64,000 nt of DNA from Acidimicrobiaceae bacterium UBA7830 (GCA_002501485.1 DLTS01000059.1:15291-79290); one strand, 5' to 3'. Numbered from the stretch's first letter, positions 17,163-25,204 are shown. A program made the numbers and translations. Notes: generated from the sequence alone by a model not told the origin.

Positions 17163-17993
17163 ATGTCGCATAACTTCGCTGAAGCAACGTCGGTTCGTCG
17201 GAGCAGCGCAACGAATGAATCGGATGGGATGCGCTACGAGGCAACAGTCTTTGAGGGCTGGGACATTCTCGGCAATACAAACGGTGGGTACCTCATGGTG
17301 ATGGCCGCTCGCGCGATGGCAGATGCTGCAGGTCGACCGCCGTTGACGATTACTGCTCATTATTTGTCGCCGGGAGCGGTTGGCGCTCACTTCGTCGATG
17401 TCAATGAGGTTCGCTCTGGTCGACGTTTCGCAACCATGACGGCAGCGGTTATCAATGTTGGAACTGGTCGGGAAGTCATCAGAGTGCTGGGAACATTTGG
17501 CCACCATGACCTCGACGGCATAGAAAGGTTTGACCGAACCCCACCGGCGATCCCGCCGTATAACGATTGTGAGATCGATGTCGATGGCGATGACCCGAAT
17601 GCCCAGCCGGTGCCAGAGCTTCAGCGGCGATTGTCGGTGAGGTTGTCGCCTGATTCGGTTGGATTCCGTTCAGGGAAGCCTCGAGGAGTAGCGGAGATCA
17701 AGGGATGGTTTGATTTTGCAGACGGCCAGACCATTGACCAGTATGGGCTGATCCTTGCGTCTGATTCCTTCCCGCCTGCAGTCTTCAATAGTGGAGTTCC
17801 GGTGAGTTGGGTTCCGACCGTCGAGCTTACGGTTCACTTGCGCGGCCTTCCTGTGCCTGGTCCCCTCGCAGTTGCGTTCAGAACTCGCTACATCTCGGGA
17901 GGCATCCTCGAAGAAGATGGCGAGCTTTGGGATTCGTCGGGTCGACTCGTAGCGCAGTCGCGTCAACTTGCTCTCACGCCGCGTCAAACCTGA
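17163..17993 (+). CDS. thioesterase family protein (TesB-like double hotdog)
   Basis: About 276 residues, predicted acyl-CoA thioesterase. The N-terminal hotdog contains the signature GNTNGGYLMVMAARAM followed by PLTITAHYLSPG, and the C-terminal half (SWVPTVELTVHLRG and GPLAVAFRTRYISGGILEEDGELWDSSGRLVAQS) forms the second hotdog, as in the actinobacterial acyl-CoA thioesterase (4HBT_3) group. I prefer ATG 17163 over an upstream TTG at 17142. The 3' end overlaps the convergent HAD gene by 10 bp, so no terminator separates them. Confidence 0.85.
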   Translation: MSHNFAEATSVRRSSATNESDGMRYEATVFEGWDILGNTNGGYLMVMAARAMADAAGRPPLTITAHYLSPGAVGAHFVDVNEVRSGRRFATMTAAVINVGTGREVIRVLGTFGHHDLDGIERFDRTPPAIPPYNDCEIDVDGDDPNAQPVPELQRRLSVRLSPDSVGFRSGKPRGVAEIKGWFDFADGQTIDQYGLILASDSFPPAVFNSGVPVSWVPTVELTVHLRGLPVPGPLAVAFRTRYISGGILEEDGELWDSSGRLVAQSRQLALTPRQT

Positions 17994-18790
17994 CCGGCTC
18001 GACGCGCACCTGCCGTCATGCCGATTGCGAACGCCCCCGCTGCGAGGCCGACCGCTGAGGCGATCGTAAGTCCTCTGCGAGCAACCGTCCGGGTTTGTTG
18101 ACGGAAATGCACGACGGGCCAGCCGTGCTGTCGGGCATGGCGTTCAAGGCGGCTATCGGGGTTGACGACCACTGGGTGGCCGACGGCTGACAGCATCGGT
18201 AGATCACTTGACGAGTCGCTGTAGGCGTAGCACTGGGTCAAATCGAGATTGTCCCATCGGGCGAGTTGGGTGATCGCCTCGACTTTGCCTTGCCCGTAGC
18301 AGAAAGGTCCGTCGAGTTCACCGGTGTATACGCCGTCAATGACGCGACCTCGTGTCCCGATACCTCCGGTCATTCCTAGCGAAAGCGCGAGGGGTTCAAC
18401 GATTTCTGTCGGAGCGGCTGACACGATGAAGGTGCCCCTTCCGGCTTGGCGGTGAAGGTCAAGTAGTCGGCGCGCTTCAGGACGAATTTTTCCGAGGAGT
18501 GTTGGGATAACGCGTTCATTCAACGATTGAAGGTCATCTTGACGTTGTCCCTTAATGGAACCGAGGATGCGATCTCGTGCCTCATCTGCCACGTCGCTGC
18601 CGTGGTCACCGCGAAGCTTGAACAAAGCTGCGGTCACTCCATCCCGAACAAGTTCAGTGGTGGGCATGAGGTGGGCGGCACGCCCTGCAAGAGCGAGCGT
18701 GAACGCCGATGAGCCGCTAATGAGGGTTCGGTCAAGGTCGAAGAATGCAGCACTGGGGCCAGGTGTTGCGAGGTGGAGATATTCACTCAT
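17984..18790 (-). CDS. HAD-IB family hydrolase (SerB-like phosphatase)
   Basis: 268 residues. Motif I FFDLDRTLISGSS supplies the nucleophilic Asp, FIVSAAPTEIVEPLA gives motif II and YAYSDSSSDLPML gives motif IV. The cap arrangement is that of subfamily IB, which includes phosphoserine and lysophosphatidic acid phosphatases. A C-terminal hydrophobic stretch (ASAVGLAAGAFAIGMTAGA) may anchor it to the membrane, which fits a lipid-phosphate substrate better than phosphoserine, but this is inference. Its start overlaps rsmI by four bases. Confidence 0.85.
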   Translation of the reverse strand: MSEYLHLATPGPSAAFFDLDRTLISGSSAFTLALAGRAAHLMPTTELVRDGVTAALFKLRGDHGSDVADEARDRILGSIKGQRQDDLQSLNERVIPTLLGKIRPEARRLLDLHRQAGRGTFIVSAAPTEIVEPLALSLGMTGGIGTRGRVIDGVYTGELDGPFCYGQGKVEAITQLARWDNLDLTQCYAYSDSSSDLPMLSAVGHPVVVNPDSRLERHARQHGWPVVHFRQQTRTVARRGLTIASAVGLAAGAFAIGMTAGARRAGQV

Positions 18791-19632
18791 GATGTGTTCA
18801 TCTTTTGAGGTGAAGGTGACTGTATGACGAGATCGTAGGCCTGCCGTCGCGGAATCCCGAGGCGTCGCGCAACATCTGCTGCTGCGTCACGACGACTTAG
18901 GCCTCGGGACAAGGCCTCTTCAAGAGCGTTTCGTATCGACTCTTCGGTGATCGTTTGCTGTTCTCGTGGGCGCCCTGCGATGACGATGACATATTCACCG
19001 CGTGGTTGCGCGAGGCGAAGCTCGGCGAGGGTTGATCGGATGGTCTCTTCATGCAGTTTCGTGAGTTCACGACTAATGCTGATCTGTCTGTCACCGCCAC
19101 AGATTTTGGTGAGTTCAGCAAGCGTTCGAACGATGCGGTGTGGGGCCTCGTAGAGCACGATCGTTCGGTGCTCGGCGGCGATATCGGTTAGGCGATCGGT
19201 TCGTTCTTGGCCGCGCCGAGGCAGAAAGCCTTCCATGACGAAACGTTCGGTGGGGAGGCCACTCGTAATGAGTGCACTGATGGCAGCGCAGGCTCCGGGA
19301 ATTGCGCTGACGTTGGCGCCGGCATCGATTGCGGCCAGCACAAGGCGTTCACCTGGGTCTGAGATACCCGGCGTTCCGGCGTCAGAGACGACTGCGACGT
19401 CATGTCCGGCGGCTAACTCGTCTACGACTCGTTCGGAGAGACGATGTTCAGTGTGTACGTTGCATACCGCAAGAGATGGCGCAGTAACACCGAGGTGTTG
19501 CAACAGCCGACCGGTTCGTCGAGTGTCCTCGCAACACACGAGTGCAGCTTTTTCGAGTGTCTCTCGGGCGCGAGGAGTGATATCTCCCAGATTGCCGATC
19601 GGTGTGGCGACGAGCCACAGCGTGCCAGTCAT
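18787..19632 (-). CDS. rsmI: 16S rRNA (cytidine1402-2'-O)-methyltransferase
   Basis: Tetrapyrrole-methylase-fold SAM enzyme modifying C1402 in the decoding centre of 16S rRNA. 281 residues. LWLVATPIGNLGDITPRA at the start and VMEGFLPRRGQERTDRL in the middle are diagnostic; VVSDAGTPGISDPGERLV is the conserved glycine-rich segment. It overlaps DUF192 upstream and the HAD phosphatase downstream by four bases each, so the three form one operon. Confidence 0.95.
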   Translation of the reverse strand: MTGTLWLVATPIGNLGDITPRARETLEKAALVCCEDTRRTGRLLQHLGVTAPSLAVCNVHTEHRLSERVVDELAAGHDVAVVSDAGTPGISDPGERLVLAAIDAGANVSAIPGACAAISALITSGLPTERFVMEGFLPRRGQERTDRLTDIAAEHRTIVLYEAPHRIVRTLAELTKICGGDRQISISRELTKLHEETIRSTLAELRLAQPRGEYVIVIAGRPREQQTITEESIRNALEEALSRGLSRRDAAADVARRLGIPRRQAYDLVIQSPSPQKMNTS

Positions 19633-19985
19633 TTATTCTCCGATGTATCGGGTTGTTGACCTCGAAATTCGAGCTCATCGCCGACGTGAAGCCCCCAGCG
19701 AGAAAATGCTCCTGACTCAGCCTCAACGACGTACGCAGCGCCGATGACGGGAATACCGAGCCGATTCCGCCGCATCCGCTGTGTCTTAATGACGGTCCCA
19801 TTTCGGTCGACAAATGCGACGTCGATTGCGAACTTCATGCCAATGGTGTGAACCCAGTTACATGGCTCGATGATGAGAGCACCTGAAAACGAGGTGCGGC
19901 CGAGTAAGCCCTTGCGACGTGATGATGGGTCGGTAGCACGTTCTGCTGAGGCGAGCACACGAGCGCCACTGACGATCCATCCCAC
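19629..19985 (-). CDS. DUF192 family protein
   Basis: 118 residues of unknown biochemical role. The family core is present: RRKGLLGRTSFSGALIIEPCNWVHTIGMKFAIDVAFVDRNG with the conserved HTIGM segment, and IGAAYVVEAESGAFSRWGLHVGDEL. Many DUF192 proteins carry a signal peptide; this one does not. It overlaps rsmI by four bases and lies about 40 bp downstream of ychF in the same direction. Confidence 0.85.
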   Translation of the reverse strand: MGWIVSGARVLASAERATDPSSRRKGLLGRTSFSGALIIEPCNWVHTIGMKFAIDVAFVDRNGTVIKTQRMRRNRLGIPVIGAAYVVEAESGAFSRWGLHVGDELEFRGQQPDTSENK

Positions 19986-20024
19986 GACACCAGTGTGGCA
20001 GGAGGTGATGCAGAAATCGACGGA

Positions 20025-21113
20025 TCAGACGTTGAAACGGAATTCCATGACATCGCCGTCGCCGGCGATGTAGTCCTTGCCCTCCAAGCGAAGTTTGCCG
20101 ACGTCTCTTGCCGCATTCCATGAGCCGAGTTCGAGGAGCTGTTCCCATTCGATGACTTCAGCCCGAATAAATCCCCGTTGGAAATCGGTGTGGATGCGTC
20201 CGGCGCACACCGGAGCAGTTGAACCGTTGCGGAAGGTCCATGCGCGTGACTCTTTGTCTCCAGTAGTGAAAAAGGTGCGTAATCCGAGAAGGTGATAGGC
20301 CGAACGCACCATCCGGAACAGCGCTCCCTCGCCAAGCCCAAGGCCCTCGAGCATTTCTGCGCGTTCTGTCGGGTCTGAAATTGCTGCGGCTTCAGCTTCG
20401 AGTTGAACGCACATACCAATGACTTCAACATTGTCGCCGGCATCGTTGAATGCTTCGGCGACCTTGTGCTCCTCGGCAGAAATGTTGTCGAGTTCGTCTT
20501 CGCCAACGTTGACCACAGCGAGCACCCTGCGATTTGTGAGAAGGAAATACGGCTCGAGGATTTCGCGGATTCCGTCGGAGAGTCCGGCTCGGTAGAGGGG
20601 CCTTCCATCTGACAGTGCTTCGTTTGCTGTGCGAAGTGCGTCAAGTTCATCACCGAGCCCCTTGTCGAGCTTTGATCGTCGTTCAACATCGGCAAGGCGC
20701 TTTTCGACGGTCTCAAGGTCGGCGAGGGCGAGCTCCAGTTCGACCACTCGGAGGTGTTCGAGAGGATCTGATGGTCCGGGAACATCGTCATCGGCGAATG
20801 CTCGGAGAACAAACACGATGGCATCAACTTCTCGAATGTTCGCAAGGAACTTGTTGCCGAGCCCCTCTCCTTTGCTCGCTCCTTCGACGAGCCCACCGAT
20901 GTCGACTACTTCGACCGAGGCATGAATCGTATTTTTTGATGATGACATCGCAGCAAGGCGGTCAAGTCGTTCGTCGGGAACTTTTGCTACCCCAATGTTG
21001 GGGTCTTTTGTTGCGAAAGCATATGGCGCAGCGAGCGCTCCGCCGCCGGTGAGCGCGTTGTAGAGCGAACTTTTGCCTGCATTAGGCAGACCGACGAGAC
21101 CAAAACGTTCCAT
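20025..21113 (-). CDS. ychF: redox-responsive P-loop NTPase YchF (Obg family)
   Basis: Ribosome-associated translation-factor-like ATPase, 362 residues. G1 is GLPNAGKSSLYNAL, G3 appears as VVDIGGLVEGASKGEGLGNKF, and the helical domain and C-terminal TGS domain (CAGRIHTDFQRGFIRAEVI) follow. A long reading frame in another phase (19835-20896) overlaps it and is a shadow. It lies on the same strand as thioredoxin, separated by about 155 bp with two hairpins. Confidence 0.96.
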   Translation of the reverse strand: MERFGLVGLPNAGKSSLYNALTGGGALAAPYAFATKDPNIGVAKVPDERLDRLAAMSSSKNTIHASVEVVDIGGLVEGASKGEGLGNKFLANIREVDAIVFVLRAFADDDVPGPSDPLEHLRVVELELALADLETVEKRLADVERRSKLDKGLGDELDALRTANEALSDGRPLYRAGLSDGIREILEPYFLLTNRRVLAVVNVGEDELDNISAEEHKVAEAFNDAGDNVEVIGMCVQLEAEAAAISDPTERAEMLEGLGLGEGALFRMVRSAYHLLGLRTFFTTGDKESRAWTFRNGSTAPVCAGRIHTDFQRGFIRAEVIEWEQLLELGSWNAARDVGKLRLEGKDYIAGDGDVMEFRFNV

Positions 21114-21159
21114 GAGTGACAGACGCTATCGCTCGAATATTTGTCCACTGAAAACTGCA

Positions 21160-21197
21160 ACGCCCGGGACAAGCGGGGGGATGCTCGTCCCGGGCGT
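21160..21197 (-). terminator. strong hairpin downstream of thioredoxin
   Basis: ACGCCCGGGAC at 21160-21170 is perfectly complementary to GTCCCGGGCGT at 21187-21197, an 11-bp GC-rich stem with a 16-base loop. It lies past the thioredoxin stop and before ychF on the minus strand. The following bases on that strand (GCAGTTTTC) hold only a short T run, so termination efficiency is uncertain. Confidence 0.55.
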
Positions 21198-21230
21198 CAA
21201 AACGGTGTCTGTGGGGGGATTTGACACCGA

Positions 21231-21252
21231 GGCGAGGTGGGGGAACCTCGCC
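21231..21252 (-). terminator. second hairpin downstream of thioredoxin
   Basis: GGCGAGGT at 21231-21238 pairs with ACCTCGCC at 21245-21252 across a G-rich six-base loop. It begins 18 bp beyond the thioredoxin stop and is followed on the minus strand by the larger hairpin. The two together may separate trxA from ychF transcription. Confidence 0.4.
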
Positions 21253-21269
21253 ACATCTATGTGGCTCTC

Positions 21270-21644
21270 TTACTCGCTTGGAGAGTTACTCTCCTCCGCG
21301 AGTTGAGTACGAATATCGTCCATATCAAGTTTTCGAACCTGACTAATTAGGTCTTCTAGCGCCGCTTTCGGGAGCGCTCCTGGTTGAGCGAACAGCTGAA
21401 TGCCGTCTCTGAAGATCATCACCGTTGGAATCGACATGATGCCGAGTGAACCTGCAAGTTGCTGTTCAGCTTCGGTATCCACTTTCGCAAATGTGACATC
21501 GGGATTGGCGTCAGCAACCTCTTCAAAAATTGGTCCAAACGTTTTGCAAGGGCCGCACCATTCGGCCCAAAAGTCGACGATGGCGATGCCCTCGGCGGTA
21601 ACCGTTGACTCGAATGAATCGAGGGTAAGACTAGTTGTCGACAT
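21270..21644 (-). CDS. trxA: thioredoxin
   Basis: Disulfide reductase of about 124 residues. The active site WCGPC has Cys30 and Cys33; the cis-Pro segment IMSIPTVMIF is present. The ATG at 21644 is chosen because ACGGAG lies 8 bases upstream; the frame extends further to 21701 without conservation. A C-terminal extension of about 20 residues (MDDIRTQLAEESNSPSE), charged and probably helical, goes beyond the thioredoxin fold. It may be a CnoX-like feature, but no TPR domain follows. Confidence 0.93.
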   Translation of the reverse strand: MSTTSLTLDSFESTVTAEGIAIVDFWAEWCGPCKTFGPIFEEVADANPDVTFAKVDTEAEQQLAGSLGIMSIPTVMIFRDGIQLFAQPGALPKAALEDLISQVRKLDMDDIRTQLAEESNSPSE

Positions 21645-21814
21645 AAAAACTCCGTTCGGCTGCTGTGAGAAGCCTCTTGTTGAAACGCCTGCCGTGCCCA
21701 TTTCATTCCAACATCAATGGAATTTGCGTTGAGATACTTCACGCTCGCTCGACAGGTGTCGATGGTCTTGGGCGGTTTGCAATGAAGAAAGGTGGGAGAT
21801 CTCGACATCAGCCG

Positions 21815-21820
21815 TAGAGT
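21815..21820 (+). promoter_or_regulatory. -10-like box before the bL37 gene
   Basis: TAGAGT ends 9 bp before the ATG at 21830, with no Shine-Dalgarno between. The arrangement is nearly the same as that of TAGCGT before the bS22-like gene, suggesting leaderless expression of both microproteins. No clear -35 is seen. Confidence 0.4.
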
Positions 21821-21829
21821 TCTGTCCCT

Positions 21830-21916
21830 ATGTCAAAGAAGACGAAGAAGCGCAAAGCTCGCCTGCGTCGCTCAAAAGCAAACCATGGGAAGCGACCCAA
21901 TATGGGTCGTGGCTGA
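21830..21916 (+). CDS. bL37-like small ribosomal protein
   Basis: 28-residue basic protein beginning MSKKTKKRKARLRRSKANHG and ending KRPNMGRG. The basic stretch followed by ANHGKRPN matches the actinobacterial microprotein found in mycobacterial 50S subunits and named bL37. It is encoded between thioredoxin (divergent) and the VOC protein, which starts 9 bp after its stop, so the two may share a transcript. The assignment rests on recalled similarity of the NHGKRPN motif. Confidence 0.75.
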   Translation: MSKKTKKRKARLRRSKANHGKRPNMGRG

Positions 21917-21925
21917 CGCGCTCCG

Positions 21926-22522
21926 GTGAAGCCTGTTCAACTCATCATCGGCGGCTCCCCTTCTCCATGGGTTCTCGCTGGCCTATCACCTCAAGGTTCA
22001 CCAGTCGGCTCTCTGGCCTCGACGTCGAATGCCACCTTGGTCTGGCCGGCGGAGGAGTTACCACCGGGAGCGTTGGAAATTGCATTTGACGGCGTTCAGG
22101 CGGGAGCCGATCTTGACGGCATCGAATGCGCTGACTTCGTTTCGATTCCAGACGGTGTTAAGTCATCTAATTCTCTGATCGATCATGTGGTTTTGTTGAC
22201 TAACAGTCTCGACCGCACTTGCGAAGCGGTGACAGAAGTGACTGGATGCCCTTTGAAGCGAGTGCGTGAGGTGGGACAAGTCCGTCAAGGGTTCCATCGT
22301 GTGGGCGAGGGTGGTGTCATCCTTGAAGTGGTCGAACGAGCTGATGTTTTGCGCACGTCGCTGTGGGGGCTGGTCATAGCCACACCCTCATTTGATGATC
22401 TCCTTCATTCAGCAGGTGACCTTGTGAGCGAACCCAGAGATGCCGTGCAGCCGGGTCGCAGGATTTCGACGGTGAAGGCCGGGGCCGGGCTCGGTATTCC
22501 CGTTGCCTTGATGACCCCGTGA
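21926..22522 (+). CDS. VOC (glyoxalase/bleomycin-resistance fold) family protein
   Basis: 198 residues from a GTG. The core LIDHVVLLTNSLDRTCEAVTEVTGCPLKRVREVG is the first beta-alpha-beta module of the VOC fold with its His, followed by a metal-type Glu in GGVILEVVE; a second, less regular module follows. The first 80 residues (LIIGGSPSPWVLAGLSP...) are poorly conserved in what I can recognise and could be a degenerate VOC module too. The substrate is unknown. It follows the bL37 gene closely. Confidence 0.65.
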   Translation: MKPVQLIIGGSPSPWVLAGLSPQGSPVGSLASTSNATLVWPAEELPPGALEIAFDGVQAGADLDGIECADFVSIPDGVKSSNSLIDHVVLLTNSLDRTCEAVTEVTGCPLKRVREVGQVRQGFHRVGEGGVILEVVERADVLRTSLWGLVIATPSFDDLLHSAGDLVSEPRDAVQPGRRISTVKAGAGLGIPVALMTP

Positions 22523-22585
22523 CATTTTGTGCGCGCCACTGAAATGACGGGATTGCAACGACCCGGGCGATTACGTTTCAATTCG

Positions 22586-23449
22586 ATGCGTTCGTCATCG
22601 TTGTTGCTCGTGGCTGGTGTGGTTGCAGCCAGTGGCTGTGCGGGTTCGCCGGCTGCCGTAGGTGTTCCAACCACGGTGGTTGAGAGCGAAGCGACATCAA
22701 CGACGGCATTAACTCTGACTACAACGTCGACTGCTGCCTCGACAACGACGACAACATTGCCTGTCGTTGCCGGTGACTGCACTGTGTCATCAGTCCTTGA
22801 AATCGGCGTGACCTCAGCAGAAGTGCATTGTCTTGAACGTCATCTCATTGATCGAGGGTGGCTCACGCAAAGAGCGGACGCGGTTTTCGACGAACAGACT
22901 CGCATAGCGGTGAGGACGTTCCAGGCCCACCATGACCCCGATCTGGGGGTAGTTATCGACGGAATTGCTGGCCAGCAGACCCTCGAGTTGTTGCAGTTAT
23001 GGCTCGAACCACCGCCCCCTGCTCCTGATGAATCAACATGTGAGGGTCTTGGCGATGGCGCAGTGATCGACCGTGATTATCAACGGGCGTGGCTGTGTGC
23101 TGGCGATGCAATCACCTATCTGTTCCCGGTAACGACGGCGTGGGATCAGCCTGATCCAGGCGACTACGAGGTCGAAGAACGGAGTCGCGAGGCATCGTCA
23201 ATTTTGACCGGCTCATATTCAGAGATGTCACATTTTGTGGTCTTTACCTACGGCAAATTTCAAGGTGCGCGGGTGGGATTCCACTCGGTTCCGATCTATC
23301 CGAGCGGGGAGTATGTTCAGCCGCTCGACTCGGTCGGAACCTCCGAACTTCGCGGAGACACCAGTGGCTGTATCCGGGCGCTGCCTGAGGACGCAGTGTT
23401 GATCTGGGATCATCTGGATTTTGGTGCAACTGTGAGAGTGATCTCATAA
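22586..23449 (+). CDS. lipoprotein with peptidoglycan-binding domain and L,D-transpeptidase domain
   Basis: About 287 residues, exported cell-wall enzyme. From ATG 22586 a short n-region and hydrophobic core lead to a lipobox ending at Cys18 (VAASGC). A Thr/Ser-rich linker follows, then a PG_binding_1 domain (ITSAEVHCLERHLIDRGWL-type repeat ending GIAGQQTLELL), then a YkuD domain with His in VGFHSVPIYPSG and the catalytic Cys near residue 262 in GDTSGCIRAL. L,D-transpeptidases form 3-3 crosslinks in peptidoglycan, a major type in actinobacteria. In-frame upstream starts at 22529 and 22544 are possible but would spoil the signal peptide. Confidence 0.85.
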   Translation: MRSSSLLLVAGVVAASGCAGSPAAVGVPTTVVESEATSTTALTLTTTSTAASTTTTTLPVVAGDCTVSSVLEIGVTSAEVHCLERHLIDRGWLTQRADAVFDEQTRIAVRTFQAHHDPDLGVVIDGIAGQQTLELLQLWLEPPPPAPDESTCEGLGDGAVIDRDYQRAWLCAGDAITYLFPVTTAWDQPDPGDYEVEERSREASSILTGSYSEMSHFVVFTYGKFQGARVGFHSVPIYPSGEYVQPLDSVGTSELRGDTSGCIRALPEDAVLIWDHLDFGATVRVIS

Positions 23450-23494
23450 CCACACACCTGAGGTGACCGTCTCTGAGAGCCGTTCAGCGTGCCA

Positions 23495-24436
23495 TCAATC
23501 TCGATCAACTGATTGCTCCTCGAGCCATGTGGTGCCGTCGTCACAATCGCTGGCGAGAGGACACCATCGGCAAGATGATTGCGGTCGTCGAACGGCGACG
23601 CGACCCTCCAAGAGTTCGACGGCCCGGCCGATACCGTCGAGGGTTCGCCGCATTGCTGAGCCGAGGGTCTCAACGGTGACCTCTTCGGGGACGGCACGGC
23701 CGACATCGAGATAGAAACCTGCGATGAGTCGGGGAGGTACCCCAGTTCGTAAGGTCTCGAGCAAGGCGTAAAAGCGGAGTTCGTCCATGTGGTTCGGCCA
23801 TGCCCCTCCGGTCTTGAGATCGATGATGACTTTTCGACTTTCGCTGTGTTCAGCACGCCCGAGAGTGAGATCGCTTTTTCCGCCGAGAACAATCGGACCA
23901 GTTTCTGGCCAGCGAATTGATGACTCGGCAACCGGAATAAAACTTTGTTGAAGGGGAGGGAAGCTTTCGGTGAATTTCACAACCCGGTCTGTGGCTGCGT
24001 TTCGAAGATCGGCGCGATCGCCTTCGGCCATTGTGCTCAAAAAATCGCCGAGACTGTTTGGTCTTTCACCAAGCCGTGCGATCGATTCGTCAACGAGAGT
24101 CGCCGGATAAGGCGCTCCCCGCCAACCGGTGAGCAGTTCGACTGCGCGGTGGGCAACGGTGCCAATTGCGGTGGGAACACTCCACCTGAACTCCTCTTTG
24201 TATTGGAAGTGCTCCTCGCAGCCGAGCACCGAGGTGAGCATGCCTTTGCTGATGAACAATGTGGTCTCGAGTGCGGTGACTCTGGCGGTGAGGTGATCGA
24301 ATGCATCGCTGAAGTCGGAAATAAATGAAGAAATCTGATCGCGATCGAATACCACTGGTTCGGAGGGGCGGCGAAGAAGACCGAGCGTGCGCTCCTGGGT
24401 TGGGTTGAGACGACTTGAAGTCTGCTCGTTGTCCAC
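23495..24436 (-). CDS. PD-(D/E)XK nuclease with Fe-S cluster motif (RecB/Cas4-like)
   Basis: 313 residues. Nuclease motifs appear in order: His96 (GTVAHRAVE), Glu171, Asp189 (GGKSDLTLG), and Asp206-x-Lys208 (VIIDLKTG). Four cysteines, Cys73 (LGCEEHF) and Cys289, Cys292 and Cys298 (CRWCPLASDC), match the split 4Fe-4S ligand set seen in AddB, Cas4 and DNA2-type nucleases. It stands alone, without a helicase or CRISPR genes next to it, so it is probably a housekeeping repair nuclease. It is divergent from a 120-residue unknown gene with about 50 bp between starts. Confidence 0.85.
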   Translation of the reverse strand: MDNEQTSSRLNPTQERTLGLLRRPSEPVVFDRDQISSFISDFSDAFDHLTARVTALETTLFISKGMLTSVLGCEEHFQYKEEFRWSVPTAIGTVAHRAVELLTGWRGAPYPATLVDESIARLGERPNSLGDFLSTMAEGDRADLRNAATDRVVKFTESFPPLQQSFIPVAESSIRWPETGPIVLGGKSDLTLGRAEHSESRKVIIDLKTGGAWPNHMDELRFYALLETLRTGVPPRLIAGFYLDVGRAVPEEVTVETLGSAMRRTLDGIGRAVELLEGRVAVRRPQSSCRWCPLASDCDDGTTWLEEQSVDRD

Positions 24437-24487
24437 GCGAACGACGTTAGCGAGTGGCTGTCACACCCTTCAGGCAGAATAATTCTG

Positions 24488-24850
24488 ATGTCGTCAACCC
24501 ATTCTTCCGATCGCTCCACTGCCCTTGACTTTGCAAGTGCGGTCCGCGTGATTGGAGCAACATTGCACCGAATGGGGTTTTCTGCGCCGGTCTTTCGATC
24601 GCCGCCCCGAATTGTGGGCGTCGATCGTTCAATCCGTCGGCGTACCAGCGAGGGTGCTAGCGCCTCTGCAGTTGTTGCAGTGAGGGTGAAAGATCGTCCT
24701 TGGCCGGCTGTGGTCGCCGACCTTGTAGAGGGGGCTGTTGCGGTTCATTCGCTTCTGTCACCTGAGGCCGATCGTGTTCGAGCCGCTTTGTGGGCAGAAC
24801 TTGAGCCGTTATGTGCTGTAAGCGCCACCACAGACCGTCGTGTTGCGTAG
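24488..24850 (+). CDS. conserved-looking protein of unknown function
   Basis: 120 residues, not recognised. The central part FRSPPRIVGVDRSIRR and ASAVVAVRVKDRPWPAVVADLVEGAVA alternates strand- and helix-like segments and has no membrane helix or signal peptide. It is divergent from the Fe-S nuclease gene and ends about 40 bp upstream of tRNA-Leu. Codon usage looks like its neighbours, which supports it being a real gene. Confidence 0.6.
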   Translation: MSSTHSSDRSTALDFASAVRVIGATLHRMGFSAPVFRSPPRIVGVDRSIRRRTSEGASASAVVAVRVKDRPWPAVVADLVEGAVAVHSLLSPEADRVRAALWAELEPLCAVSATTDRRVA

Positions 24851-24888
24851 GTCGTGATTCGGCCACACCGGTCTATCGTGGAGGCGTT

Positions 24889-24974
24889 GCCCGGGTGGTG
24901 GAATTGGCAGACACGGGGGGCTTAAACCCCCCTGGCTCGAAAGAGCCGTGCGGGTTCAAGTCCCGCCCCGGGCA
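24889..24974 (+). tRNA. tRNA-Leu (anticodon UAA)
   Basis: 86 bases. Acceptor GCCCGGG pairs with CCCGGGC and the discriminator is A. The anticodon loop CTTAAAC gives anticodon TAA. A long variable arm (GGCTC-GAAA-GAGCC) marks a class II tRNA, and GGTTCAAGTCC is the T loop. CCA is not encoded. TATCGT at 24874-24879 lies 9 bp upstream as a possible -10. Confidence 0.95.
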
Positions 24975-25102
24975 CTATCGAGAGGTCGTTTTACGGATCG
25001 AAGACTGATCGCCCCATCGACAACCCACCCTGCTGTGCAGAAGTTTTATATGGAGACGTTGGACGAGGCGTGGCTAGGGGACAAGCTCAAATACGACTTA
25101 AA

Positions 25103-25140
25103 CAAGTGAACCCATCAGTCGCAAGTGAACCCATCAGTCG
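25103..25140. repeat. perfect 19-bp tandem duplication
   Basis: CAAGTGAACCCATCAGTCG occurs twice head to tail, at 25103-25121 and 25122-25140, without mismatch. It lies in the gene-free 272 bp between tRNA-Leu and the Rieske gene. No coding or RNA feature explains it; it may be a slippage product, a direct-repeat operator or part of an old integration scar. Confidence 0.9.
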
Positions 25141-25204
25141 ATAGGGGATTTCCGACTCTAAGGACCATTGCCGAGAGTACTGGGTGCCCCGTGCGGGAAC
25201 TTTT

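Noticed and set aside
19835..20896. 353-codon open frame on the minus strand
   Set aside because: It lies inside ychF in another phase, is very rich in Ser and Pro as expected for a shadow frame, and shows no recognisable domain.
23495..24436. Cas4 of a CRISPR system
   Set aside because: No cas genes or repeat arrays were found anywhere in the window; the Fe-S nuclease motif set is shared by repair nucleases.
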